Assembly: GCA_023399155.1 (NCBI GenBank)
Contig: JAEWQP010000003.1
Span: 1-64,000 of the forward strand
DNA length: 64,000 nt
Reading direction: 5' to 3'
DNA from: Verrucomicrobiota bacterium
GTDB lineage: Bacteria > Verrucomicrobiota > Verrucomicrobiia > Opitutales > Opitutaceae
Part shown: positions 35,143 through 44,700 of the stretch, one piece after another
How the letters are laid out: each line of letters starts with the position of its first letter
Position numbering within the stretch: position 1 is the first letter of the stretch
The notes under the pieces: generated by a model
Told to the model about the DNA's origin: nothing
Database searches by the model: none
The model's input: only the letters and a program-made list of their open reading frames with translations
Position numbers and translations under genes: made by a program

Positions 35143-36726
35143 CTACCAGGTCAGCAGTCCCCCGGCGAATGTCAGGCCCGCGCCGACGGAACAGAAGACG
35201 ATGCGGTCGCCGGGGTTGAAGATGCCCTCCTCGGCCGCCCATCCCAATGCCATGGATACAGAGGCGGCGGAGGTGTTGCCGTACTTGCCGATCGTCACGA
35301 CGAATTTCTCGAAGGGGATGCCCACGCGCTTGCTCACCGCGCGCAGGATGCGCTCGTTGGCCTGGTGCGGCACGACCCAGGCGATGTCGTCCGCCTGCAG
35401 CTGATGGCGCTGGAGCGTGGCCTCGATGATGTTGGCGAAGGCGATGACCGCGTGCTTGAACACGGTCGGCCCATCCATCCGCAGGTAAAAGTGGCTGAGG
35501 TCGCAACCCGGCTGCGGAAGCGGGTAGCGCGCGCCGCCGCCCGTGCGCTGGATCGCCTCGTACTGCTCGGCGTTGCCCGAGAGGCTCATGCGGTTGAGCC
35601 GGTGCCCGCCGCTGGCGTCCGTGAGAATCGCCGCCCCGGCACCATCGCCGAAGAGAAACGCGGTGGCAAAGTCCTGCGGGTTGGTGATGCGGGAGAGAAG
35701 CTCGGCCGTGACGACGATGAGCTTGCGGGCGGTGCCGGCACGGATGAACGCGCGACCGATCTCGAGCGCGTAGAGCCAGCCTGAACACGCTGCATTGAGG
35801 TCGAAACAAAGCGCATGGTGGACGCCCAGTTCCCGCGCGAGCGCACTGGCCGCGCTCGGCACCGGCTGGTCCGGTATGAGAGTCGCCATGATGATGCCGT
35901 CGATCTCGGAGAGGTTCACCCCCGAGTGCGAGAGGGCGTGATTGACGGCGATCACCGCGAGGCTGGTGGAGGATTCGTTCGGGCCGGCGTAGTACCGTGT
36001 ACGGATTCCGGTGATACGAACGATCTCCTCGGCGGTCTTGTCGGGAAACGCCTGCAGGATCTCTTCGTTGGACCGGACGTTGCGCGGCACGGCGTAGCCG
36101 ATGCCGGCCACGCAGACAGTTTCGTCCGCAACCGAAGCGGCGGCGGCGGGAGCAGCCGTTGGCGCGGGCGCGGATACGCGCGGCGCGGCGGCGCGTGCCG
36201 CCAGGTAACGTTCGATATCATCGCCGGACACACGTCCCCCTGGGCCTGTCGCCGGCACGTCGAGCAGGGTCTCGGGATCGAGCCCCGCATCGCGTGCGAT
36301 CTTGGCCGCCCGAGGCGTCCAGGCCGATCCGCCAGTGGGCGCGGCGGGTCGGGCCGCGGGTAGGGCGGATGCAGCACCCGTGGCGGCGGCAGCGGCGGCG
36401 ACTTCTGCCTTCCGAACCGGAGCGGCCGAGGCCGCAACGGCAGGCTCGTCCTTGATTGCGAGGTGCTTGAGCGAAACATCCTCGGTTTCGAGACGCAGAA
36501 AGGCTGCGTTGACGGGCACGATGTCGCCCGCGCGGCAGAACACCTGGACCAGGGTTCCGTCGCAGGGAGCCTCGAAGTCGAAAGCCGACTTGTCGCTCTC
36601 GAACTCGGCGAGCTTCTGCCCCTTGGTGAAAGTCACCCCGGGAGCGACCAGCAGGTCGATCAACGTAAGCTCGTTGACCGTCGCGCCCATGGAGGGAACG
36701 GGAATATCAATCAGGAATCTGGGCAT
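35143..36726 (-). CDS. Lipoyl domain / E1-E3-binding domain / ketoacyl-ACP synthase III fusion
   Basis: The 527-residue product joins three modules. Residues 1-80 are a lipoyl domain with the lipoylation lysine Lys46 in FESDKSAF. After an Ala/Pro linker, residues 136-175 are a peripheral subunit-binding domain (TPRAAKIARDAGLDP, ATGPGGRVSGDDI). A second linker leads to a KASIII (FabH) fold from about residue 203 with the complete triad Cys314 (NAACSG), His454 (PHQANERI) and Asn484 (GNTSAAS). The layout is that of a dehydrogenase E2, with KASIII in place of the acyltransferase. The positions of E. coli Trp32 and Arg151, which stack on CoA, are Glu234 and Phe353. It may use acyl-dihydrolipoyl as primer. 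No E1 or E3 gene is nearby. Confidence 0.85.
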   Translation of the reverse strand: MPRFLIDIPVPSMGATVNELTLIDLLVAPGVTFTKGQKLAEFESDKSAFDFEAPCDGTLVQVFCRAGDIVPVNAAFLRLETEDVSLKHLAIKDEPAVAASAAPVRKAEVAAAAAATGAASALPAARPAAPTGGSAWTPRAAKIARDAGLDPETLLDVPATGPGGRVSGDDIERYLAARAAAPRVSAPAPTAAPAAAASVADETVCVAGIGYAVPRNVRSNEEILQAFPDKTAEEIVRITGIRTRYYAGPNESSTSLAVIAVNHALSHSGVNLSEIDGIIMATLIPDQPVPSAASALARELGVHHALCFDLNAACSGWLYALEIGRAFIRAGTARKLIVVTAELLSRITNPQDFATAFLFGDGAGAAILTDASGGHRLNRMSLSGNAEQYEAIQRTGGGARYPLPQPGCDLSHFYLRMDGPTVFKHAVIAFANIIEATLQRHQLQADDIAWVVPHQANERILRAVSKRVGIPFEKFVVTIGKYGNTSAASVSMALGWAAEEGIFNPGDRIVFCSVGAGLTFAGGLLTW

Positions 36727-36933
36727 CTGAAGGATGGCTGGGACACCGACGCACCAACACGCAGCGCCTCGTGCCGCGCTCATGGTCCGAGTGCCACTCC
36801 GAAGGTCAATGCCGGAGCAGGACCGCGTTCGGGGCCGGCACCGTGGCGTCACAGGCGGGGACCGTGGCCGCGGACCCGTCCCCGCGCCGCTCAGGCGGAC
36901 TCCCTGGCGTGTGTGGCGGTCGACGGTCGAGCC

Positions 36934-37719
36934 TCAGCGCACCGCTTCCCAGACTCGGAGGCAGCCGCGCAGCACGCCCTCGAGCTGATCAAGGGGTACC
37001 TGGTTCGGGCCATCGGACAGGGCGTTGGCGGGATCCGGGTGCGTCTCGATAAAGAGTCCCTGCGCGCCCGCCGCGAGCGCCGCGCGCGCCAGCGGCGGCA
37101 CAAACTCGCGCTGCCCGCTGCTCTTGCCGCCGCCCGCACCCGGCAACTGCACGCTATGGGTGGCATCAAACACCGTCGGAAACCCGTTTGCCGCCATGAT
37201 CGGAAAACTGCGCATGTCGACGACCAGGTTCTGGTAGCCGAAGGTCGTTCCGCGCTCGGTCTGCCAGACCTCGCGCGCCCCCGCCAGCTTGGCGCACACA
37301 TGCTTCATGTCCTGCGGAGCGAGGAACTGGCCCTTCTTCACATTGACCGTGCGCCCGCTTGCCGCGCATGCCACGAGCAGGTCGGTCTGCCGGCAGAGAA
37401 ACGCCGGGATCTGCAGCACATCCACCACTGCAGCCACGGCCGCGACTTGGGCCGACTCATGCACGTCGGTCAGGATGGGAAAACCGTACTCGCGCCGCAC
37501 GAGTTCGAGCAGCGCCAGCCCGCCCTCCAGCCCGGTGCCGCGAGGTCCCTCGATCGAGGTACGGTTGGCCTTGTCGTACGACCCCTTGAAAACAACATGC
37601 AGCTGGGGGAGCGCGCGCTGGATGCCGGCCAGCTTTTCGGCGACGGCGCGGCACACGGCCTCGCTCTCGAGGGAGCACGGGCCGGCGATGAGAAGGAGCC
37701 TGGCGGGATCGAAGATCAT
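36934..37719 (-). CDS. kdsA: 3-deoxy-8-phosphooctulonate (KDO-8-P) synthase
   Basis: KdsA joins phosphoenolpyruvate and arabinose 5-phosphate for the inner core of lipopolysaccharide. The 261-residue product (ATG 37719) has IAGPCSLES, FKGSYDKANRTS, DVLQIPAFLCRQTDL and VFDATHSVQLPG. The last motif and a Cys in AGPCS fit the metal-dependent type. It follows pyrG by 133 bp and is 207 bp before the fusion gene, so they may form one transcript. Its presence indicates a gram-negative type outer membrane with LPS. Confidence 0.93.
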   Translation of the reverse strand: MIFDPARLLLIAGPCSLESEAVCRAVAEKLAGIQRALPQLHVVFKGSYDKANRTSIEGPRGTGLEGGLALLELVRREYGFPILTDVHESAQVAAVAAVVDVLQIPAFLCRQTDLLVACAASGRTVNVKKGQFLAPQDMKHVCAKLAGAREVWQTERGTTFGYQNLVVDMRSFPIMAANGFPTVFDATHSVQLPGAGGGKSSGQREFVPPLARAALAAGAQGLFIETHPDPANALSDGPNQVPLDQLEGVLRGCLRVWEAVR

Positions 37720-37852
37720 GTGGCGGGGGTCAGCGGGCAGAAAGGTGAAGGTCGGCGTGGCGGGCGGTCGGAGGCCGGGACGATGCCGGAGAGGCGAACT
37801 CAGGCAACTGCCTGAAGCGCGGGGCTCTGCCTGGCGGCCGCAGTTCGCCGGT

Positions 37853-39454
37853 TCATCGTCCTTCCTTGCGGTGGACACACGCGGCCACGAAGGCCGCGAA
37901 GAGCGGATGCGCGCGGTTTGGCTTGGACTGGAACTCGGGGTGGAACTGCACCCCGAGAAACCAGGGGTGATCCGGCAACTCGACGATCTCGACGAGATTG
38001 CGCTTCGGGTTTCGACCGCTCACGCGCAGGCCGGCCTTTTCCAGCCGTTCGAGGTAATCGTTGTTGAACTCAAACCGGTGCCGGTGGCGCTCGCGCACGG
38101 AGTTCGCGCCGTAGGCGGCCTGAGCGCGGGTGCCCGCCATGAGCGCGCACTCATAGGAGCCGAGGCGCATGGTCGCGCCTTTATCCGTCACATCCTTCTG
38201 TTCCTCCATGAGCGTGATCACCGGATGCGGCGTCTTCGGGTCGAACTCGACGCTGTTGGCTCCATCGAGACGTGCGACATTGCGCGCGAACTCGATCACC
38301 GCGATCTGCAGGCCGAGACAGAGGCCGTAATACGGAATCTTGTTCTCCCGCGCGAAGCGCGCGGCCGCGATCTTGCCCTCGGTGCCGCGGTCGCCGAAGC
38401 CGCCCGGCACGAGGATACCGTCCAGCCCGCGCAGGCGCTCGACGGCCTCGTCGTCCTCGAGCGTCTCGGCATCCACGCGCACGATGTTGACGGCGCAATC
38501 ATTGGCGATGCCCGCGTGCACGATCGATTCGTAGACCGACTTGTAGGCGTCCTGCAGCTCGATGTACTTGCCGACGACGCCCACGGTGACGCGCCGGGCG
38601 GGCGACTTGAGGCGGCGGACGATGTCGGTCCAGATGTTCTCCTTCGGCGCCGGTGCATTGAGGCCGAGGAGTTGTACCACGAGGTCGTCCATCTTCTCGC
38701 GCTGCAGGCAGAGGGGTAGTTCGTAGATCGAGGTCTCGACGTCGAGTTCCTCGATGACGGCCCGGACCGGCACGTTGCAGAAGAGACTGAGCTTGTCGCG
38801 CATGTCGGCGTCCATCGGGTGCTCGCAACGGCACACGAGGATGTGCGGCTGGATGCCGATTTCGCGCAGCTTGGCGACGGACTGCTGGGTGGGCTTGGTC
38901 TTCAGCTCGCCCGCGGCCTTGAGGTAGGGCACGAGTGTCACGTGGATGAACACCACGTTGCCCGGGCCGGCCTCGAGCGCGAACTGGCGCATGGCTTCGA
39001 GGAACGGCAGTCCCTCGATGTCGCCGGTCGTGCCGCCGATCTCGGTGATGAGCACGTCGACACCGTCGCCCGCCGCGAGGATGCGCGCCTTGATTTCGTT
39101 GGTCACGTGCGGGATCACCTGCACCGTCTTGCCGAGGTAGTCGCCGCGGCGCTCCTTCTGGATGACGGCCTCGTAGACCTGGCCGGACGTGAGGTTGTTG
39201 AACCGCGAGAGCTTGCCGGAGGTGAACCGCTCGTAGTGCCCGAGGTCGAGGTCGGTTTCAGCCCCGTCTTCGAGCACGTAAACCTCGCCGTGCTGGAACG
39301 GGCTCATCGTGCCGGGATCGACGTTGAGGTAGGGGTCGAATTTCTGGATCCGCACCCGCAGCCCGCGCTGCTCCAGAAGTGCCCCGAGCGACGCCGCCGT
39401 CAGCCCCTTGCCGAGCGAGGAAACCACGCCGCCGGTCACGAAGATGTATTTCAC
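37853..39454 (-). CDS. pyrG: CTP synthase
   Basis: PyrG aminates UTP to CTP with glutamine. The 533-residue product has the synthase domain (MKYIFVTGGVVSSLGKGLTA, KFDPYLNVDPGTMSPFQHGE) and a class I glutamine amidotransferase domain with the nucleophile in YYGLCLGLQ and the His-Glu pair in VQFHPEFQSKP. Length and motifs are normal. It is upstream of kdsA, the same order as in many gram-negative genomes. Confidence 0.97.
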   Translation of the reverse strand: MKYIFVTGGVVSSLGKGLTAASLGALLEQRGLRVRIQKFDPYLNVDPGTMSPFQHGEVYVLEDGAETDLDLGHYERFTSGKLSRFNNLTSGQVYEAVIQKERRGDYLGKTVQVIPHVTNEIKARILAAGDGVDVLITEIGGTTGDIEGLPFLEAMRQFALEAGPGNVVFIHVTLVPYLKAAGELKTKPTQQSVAKLREIGIQPHILVCRCEHPMDADMRDKLSLFCNVPVRAVIEELDVETSIYELPLCLQREKMDDLVVQLLGLNAPAPKENIWTDIVRRLKSPARRVTVGVVGKYIELQDAYKSVYESIVHAGIANDCAVNIVRVDAETLEDDEAVERLRGLDGILVPGGFGDRGTEGKIAAARFARENKIPYYGLCLGLQIAVIEFARNVARLDGANSVEFDPKTPHPVITLMEEQKDVTDKGATMRLGSYECALMAGTRAQAAYGANSVRERHRHRFEFNNDYLERLEKAGLRVSGRNPKRNLVEIVELPDHPWFLGVQFHPEFQSKPNRAHPLFAAFVAACVHRKEGR

Positions 39455-39524
39455 CGGCGAGTGTTACACCGCGCCGAAAACACCTGACAAGTCAAAGGTG
39501 GGCGCCGCCGCGGGGCCGACGTCG

Positions 39525-39749
39525 TCAGCCGAACACGTGTTCCCAGGCCAGCCAGCTCGCGACACCGATGACCCCGACCGCCACGACCGCTGCCAGCAAC
39601 TTTGCGGCCCGCGCCAGCAGCCAGCCCAGGAGCGCGAGCACCAGGCCCGCCAGGACGACCAGGACCCAGGGCGGGACGCCGGCGGGCAGGAGCGGCTCGG
39701 GCGTGGCGGAAACGGGATCCACAGGCCCACGATTTTCCGTCCTGCACAT
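39525..39749 (-). CDS. Small membrane protein, unknown
   Basis: A 74-residue frame starts at ATG 39749 and has a Pro/Gly-rich head, then two close hydrophobic segments (WVLVVLAGLVLALLGWLLA and LLAAVVAVGVIGVASWLA). It would be a two-helix membrane protein. It sits 70 bp before pyrG and 87 bp from the divergent PfkB gene. I do not recognise the family, and composition alone supports the call. Confidence 0.5.
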   Translation of the reverse strand: MCRTENRGPVDPVSATPEPLLPAGVPPWVLVVLAGLVLALLGWLLARAAKLLAAVVAVGVIGVASWLAWEHVFG

Positions 39750-39761
39750 GGAGGCAAACGC

Positions 39762-39780
39762 AAAGCCCGCGGGGCTTTTT
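39762..39780 (+). terminator. Hairpin with T-run before the PfkB gene
   Basis: AAAGCCC-GCG-GGGCTTT followed by TTCG gives a compact intrinsic terminator in the plus sense. No plus-strand gene precedes it, and the PfkB gene begins 57 bp later, so it may act as a leader attenuator. Confidence 0.5.
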
Positions 39781-39836
39781 CGTTGCCGCCTCCCGCCGAA
39801 CCGGCGCGACTGACGCCGCCCACACTTTCACTCACG

Positions 39837-40766
39837 ATGTCCACCTCGGCCACCACCTCGCGTCCCGTTCTCGTCGTCGGCTCAGTCGCCTTTGATCGCA
39901 TCAAGACTCCGCTCACCGATTCGGGAAAAATCCTCGGCGGGTCGGCCACCTACGGGGCGATTGCGGCGAGCTATTTTGCGCCGACCCGACTCGTCGGCGT
40001 GGTGGGCAATGATTTTGGTGCGGCCGAGATCGCGCGCCTGCGCCGGCACGACATCGACCTCGCGGGACTGCAGATCGACCGCAGCGGCGACACGTTCTTC
40101 TGGTCGGGCGTCTATGGCGAAAATTTCGCCTCGCGCACCACGCTTGAAACTCGCCTGAACGTTTTCGCACAGTTCAGCCCCACCCTGCCCGACGAGTACC
40201 GTGAGTCGCCCTTCGCCCTGCTGGGCAACATCCAGCCGCAACTCCAGGCGCAGGTGCTCGATCAGCTCGCGCCCGGCGCGTTCACGGTGGCCGACACGAT
40301 GAATCTCTGGCTCGACCTCGCGCGCCCACAGCTGCTGGAGCTCCTGCCGCGCGTCGATCTCTTCATCCTCAACGACGAGGAGGCGGAGCAGCTCACCGGT
40401 CAGGGCAATGTCTTCGTCGCCGGGCCGAAGCTCCTGCAGCTCGGCCCGAAGATCGTGATCATCAAGAAGGGCGCGCATGGAGCCGTGCTCTTCCATCCCG
40501 AGGGACTGTTCGCGCTGCCCGCGTATCCAGTTCTTCAGGTGCAGGACCCGACCGGTGCCGGCGATTCCTTTGCCGGTGCGCTCGTGGGCGCGCTCGCTGC
40601 CGCGGGGGACACCGGTTTCGCCACGCTGCGCCGCGCCCTCGCCTACGCGACGGTCACGGCGAGTCTCACGGTCGAAGCGCTCGGCGTCGATCGCCTCGAG
40701 ACGGCCGGCCGCGCCGTCATCGACCAGCGCTTCACCGAGCTGGTGCGCATGACGCGCATCGACTGA
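39837..40766 (+). CDS. PfkB-family sugar/nucleoside kinase
   Basis: The 309-residue product (ATG 39837) has the PfkB fold: a start of VLVVGSVAFDRIKTP, GGSATYGAIAASYF, and the ATP/anion-hole signature DPTGAGDSFAGALVGA with the catalytic Asp. LFILNDEEAEQL is also typical. The substrate could be ribose, fructose or adenosine; the sequence does not decide. It is divergent from the small membrane-protein gene. The frame upstream to 39408 overlaps pyrG and is discarded. Confidence 0.88.
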   Translation: MSTSATTSRPVLVVGSVAFDRIKTPLTDSGKILGGSATYGAIAASYFAPTRLVGVVGNDFGAAEIARLRRHDIDLAGLQIDRSGDTFFWSGVYGENFASRTTLETRLNVFAQFSPTLPDEYRESPFALLGNIQPQLQAQVLDQLAPGAFTVADTMNLWLDLARPQLLELLPRVDLFILNDEEAEQLTGQGNVFVAGPKLLQLGPKIVIIKKGAHGAVLFHPEGLFALPAYPVLQVQDPTGAGDSFAGALVGALAAAGDTGFATLRRALAYATVTASLTVEALGVDRLETAGRAVIDQRFTELVRMTRID

Positions 40767-40800
40767 TCGCGCGCGCGCCGGCCGCGCGCTGGACGCTCGT

Positions 40801-41778
40801 TCAGCGCAACGCGGAGAGGGCCAGCGTGATCAGGAACGCGACGATCAGCATCAGCACATAGACCACGACCTTCGCGGCCACGGCGATGCGCAGGGCAGTG
40901 ATCCCGCTGCCCGCGATCTTGAACCACGTGAGCGAGCATGCGAGGACCAGGAAGCTGATCACCTCCTGCAACCTGAAGAGCGGGATGAACTCCCACCAGC
41001 CGCCGAGTTCCCCGAGCGCTGCCAGAGTCTCGCGCACCGCGAGATACAGAAGCGAGACCTTCAAAAGGTCGGGCCAGTAGAACGGCACGCCCATCACGTG
41101 CAGCGCCGCCCGCAACACCACGACGATCAGGCCGAACCGAAAAGCCGCACCGAAAAGCGTTGCCGCGACGTGCAGAGCCGGTGGCAGGCGGGCAGGCTCC
41201 TCCGGTCCGGCCTCCGCGGCCTGTTCGGCCTGCTCCAGGTGCTGCTCTATCGCGCGAATCGCCTCGCTGGGCATCAGCTCCGGATCTCCGGCGCCGTCAG
41301 CGCCCGCGAATGCCTCCTCGAGGTCGCCATCAGACTCCGTGACCGACGTGGGAGCGGGTCCGGTACCCGGCTGCGGCGCCGGCTCCGCCGCGGCGGACGC
41401 GGCGGGATCCGAGATCTCGACCGGACGTTGAATGTTGCCGTCAGCGCCCGGCACATACCGCGTGCCGTCGGCACCGACGATCTGACCCGCGCCACCGGAC
41501 GCACCATTGACTGCGACGACCTGGTCGTTGCGTAGCTCGATCCGGGTACCGTCGGCATACACCATCACGAGAAGATCCCCGCGCTGCCGCTCGCCCGTGG
41601 GCTTTCCGCGCAGGGCGATGACGTCCGCCCGCGTCAGTCCGAGGAGCGCGGCTGGCTCAACCGTCTGGGCGGCGGCCGGCGCGGTGGAATCTGCAGCCCG
41701 ACCCGGGACGGCTAACAGGGCGAACAGGACGACAAGGCCGAGACAACCCAGGGGCAGGGGCATGCGCAACATGGCCAT
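40801..41778 (-). CDS. Multi-pass membrane protein with signal peptide, unknown
   Basis: The product (325 residues from ATG 41778; ATG 41772 is an alternative) starts with a signal peptide (LGCLGLVVLFALLAVPGRAA). Residues about 30-110 include a SmpA/OmlA-like phrase ALLGLTRADVIALRGKPTGE with an RGDLLVMVYADGTRIEL strand. An acidic Ala/Glu linker follows, then four hydrophobic segments. This mixture suggests a sensor-like or envelope protein. I do not recognise the full architecture. It converges with the PfkB gene. Confidence 0.7.
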   Translation of the reverse strand: MAMLRMPLPLGCLGLVVLFALLAVPGRAADSTAPAAAQTVEPAALLGLTRADVIALRGKPTGERQRGDLLVMVYADGTRIELRNDQVVAVNGASGGAGQIVGADGTRYVPGADGNIQRPVEISDPAASAAAEPAPQPGTGPAPTSVTESDGDLEEAFAGADGAGDPELMPSEAIRAIEQHLEQAEQAAEAGPEEPARLPPALHVAATLFGAAFRFGLIVVVLRAALHVMGVPFYWPDLLKVSLLYLAVRETLAALGELGGWWEFIPLFRLQEVISFLVLACSLTWFKIAGSGITALRIAVAAKVVVYVLMLIVAFLITLALSALR

Positions 41779-41865
41779 CGTGTGTGCCTTCTCGCCATGG
41801 CGGAGTCGAGCCCGTTGGGCCCGGCGCTCGACACGGCGCGCCGTTTTGCTCATTTTTTCCCGTTC

Positions 41866-43167
<1,302 letters not shown>

Positions 43168-43213
43168 GCGGCAGCCTGGATCGCTTCGGCCAACCCGCTC
43201 ATGCCCGCGGCGC

Positions 43214-43243
43214 AGGTCGGGCGAGGCCCCCGGCCGAGCCGCG
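43214..43243. repeat. Half copy of palindromic repeat family A
   Basis: AGGTCGGGCGAGGCCCCCGG followed by CCGAGCCGCG matches the left arm of the repeats at 22117 and 35019 with a few changes. The right arm is absent. The 239-bp gap between proA and panD otherwise shows no gene. Confidence 0.7.
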
Positions 43244-43406
43244 ACGCTGGCAGGCGCTCAGGAGTCGGCTGTCAGCGAGCAACCGAACCCTGCTCTGGGC
43301 TCAACAGCCACGTTGTGATGCCTGCCGAATCTGCGTGTCCTCGCGTCGCCCCTGCTGCCGTGCAGTGGCCGCGGCAGTGGATGAGGTCGGGTTCCGCCGT
43401 CCGGTG

Positions 43407-43784
43407 CTAAGCCGTCTCCGAGCCCGTGTGTGCCGGCGCGGCGATCGGGTGGTTCTCGCGATCGACGAGCACGACGGTGGGCCGGTGTCGCTTCGCTTCG
43501 TCCACGTCAAACTCCGCGTACGCGGCAACGATCACGAGATCGCCGCGCTGCACAAGGCGCGCGGCGGCCCCATTGACGAGGATCTCGCCCCGCTCGCGGC
43601 CGGGAATGACGTAGGTCGTGAAACGCGCCCCGGTGGTGACGTTGTAGACATCGACGCGTTCCCACGGCAACAGCCCCGCGGCCCGGATGAGTTCGGGGCC
43701 GATGGCGATGGAGCCCTCATAATCGAGGTCGGCTCCGGTGACGGTGACGCGGTGCAGCTTGGCTTTAAGGAGGGTGACTCTCAT
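43407..43784 (-). CDS. panD: Aspartate 1-decarboxylase proenzyme
   Basis: PanD makes beta-alanine from aspartate for pantothenate. The 125-residue product contains the self-processing site Gly24-Ser25 in DYEGSIAIG, which creates the pyruvoyl cofactor. Other hallmark parts are KAKLHRVTVT, VDVYNVTTGARFTTYVI and NGAAARLVQRGD. It closes the pan/coa operon, 100 bp after coaX. Confidence 0.95.
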   Translation of the reverse strand: MRVTLLKAKLHRVTVTGADLDYEGSIAIGPELIRAAGLLPWERVDVYNVTTGARFTTYVIPGRERGEILVNGAAARLVQRGDLVIVAAYAEFDVDEAKRHRPTVVLVDRENHPIAAPAHTGSETA

Positions 43785-43884
43785 GGCGGGTTGGATCGAA
43801 AGGGTGTATCAGTGATGCTCACACGAGTGAGCGGAGGAGTATGGGAAGGAACGACCTTGTTGTCTCCGTGGGCGTCGGCGCGGA

Positions 43885-44697
43885 TCAGCGGTGTGCACCG
43901 GGTTTGACCTTCAGGAGATGGTCCTCGCGATTCATCCGCTCCGCGAGGAGCAGGCCGCGAAGCACGAGATCCGGCGCGATCTCATCGAAGAACTTCTCGC
44001 GTTCGAGCATGCGCGAAAACCCGCCGGTGCCGACGATCAGCGGCCGGACGCCGGCGAAGGCCTCCGCCGTGAGCAGTTCGATGAGATGCCGGATCGCACC
44101 GGCCTGACCGAAGTAGACGCCCGACTGGATGCTCTCGATCGTGCTGCGCCCGAGCACGCTCTCGGGTCGCATGATCTCGACGGCCGGGAGCCGCGCGGTC
44201 TTGCCCGCGAGGGCCTCGACCGAGATCGCTGGGCCGGCAAGGATCACGCCGCCGAGGTAGTCGCGGCCGGCAGTGATGACGTCGAAGGTCGTGGCCGTGC
44301 CGATGTCGATGACGATGAGGTCGCGCCCCGGCCAGAGCTGCGTCGCCCCCACGGCGTTGGCGATCCGGTCCGGACCGACTTCGATCGGATTGCGGTACTT
44401 GATCTTCAGTCCGGTCTTCACGCCGGGCTGCAGCACGAAGGGCTCGGTGCGGAAGTATTTCAGGCACGCACTGCGAAGTGGATACACCATCGGTGGCACG
44501 ACCGAGCAGATCGCCACGCCGCGGATCGCGGTCGTTGGGTCGATGCCGTTCTCGCGCAGCACGGTGCGCAGGAAGATGCCGAGCTCGTCGGAGGAGCCGA
44601 TCGGGTGCGTGCTTCGCCGGAACTGCGTGCGCAGCGCGTCGCCGTCGAAGACGCCGCCGTGTATGTGCGTGTTGCCTACGTCGAGCGCGAGGAGCAT
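43885..44697 (-). CDS. coaX: Type III pantothenate kinase
   Basis: CoaX phosphorylates pantothenate, the first committed step of CoA synthesis, and unlike CoaA it is not feedback-inhibited by CoA. The 270-residue product has the ASKHA motifs MLLALDVGNTHI, GPDRIANAVGA and VIDIGTATTFDVI. It starts 3 bp after the coaBC stop on the same strand. Confidence 0.95.
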   Translation of the reverse strand: MLLALDVGNTHIHGGVFDGDALRTQFRRSTHPIGSSDELGIFLRTVLRENGIDPTTAIRGVAICSVVPPMVYPLRSACLKYFRTEPFVLQPGVKTGLKIKYRNPIEVGPDRIANAVGATQLWPGRDLIVIDIGTATTFDVITAGRDYLGGVILAGPAISVEALAGKTARLPAVEIMRPESVLGRSTIESIQSGVYFGQAGAIRHLIELLTAEAFAGVRPLIVGTGGFSRMLEREKFFDEIAPDLVLRGLLLAERMNREDHLLKVKPGAHR

Positions 44698-44700
44698 GGG

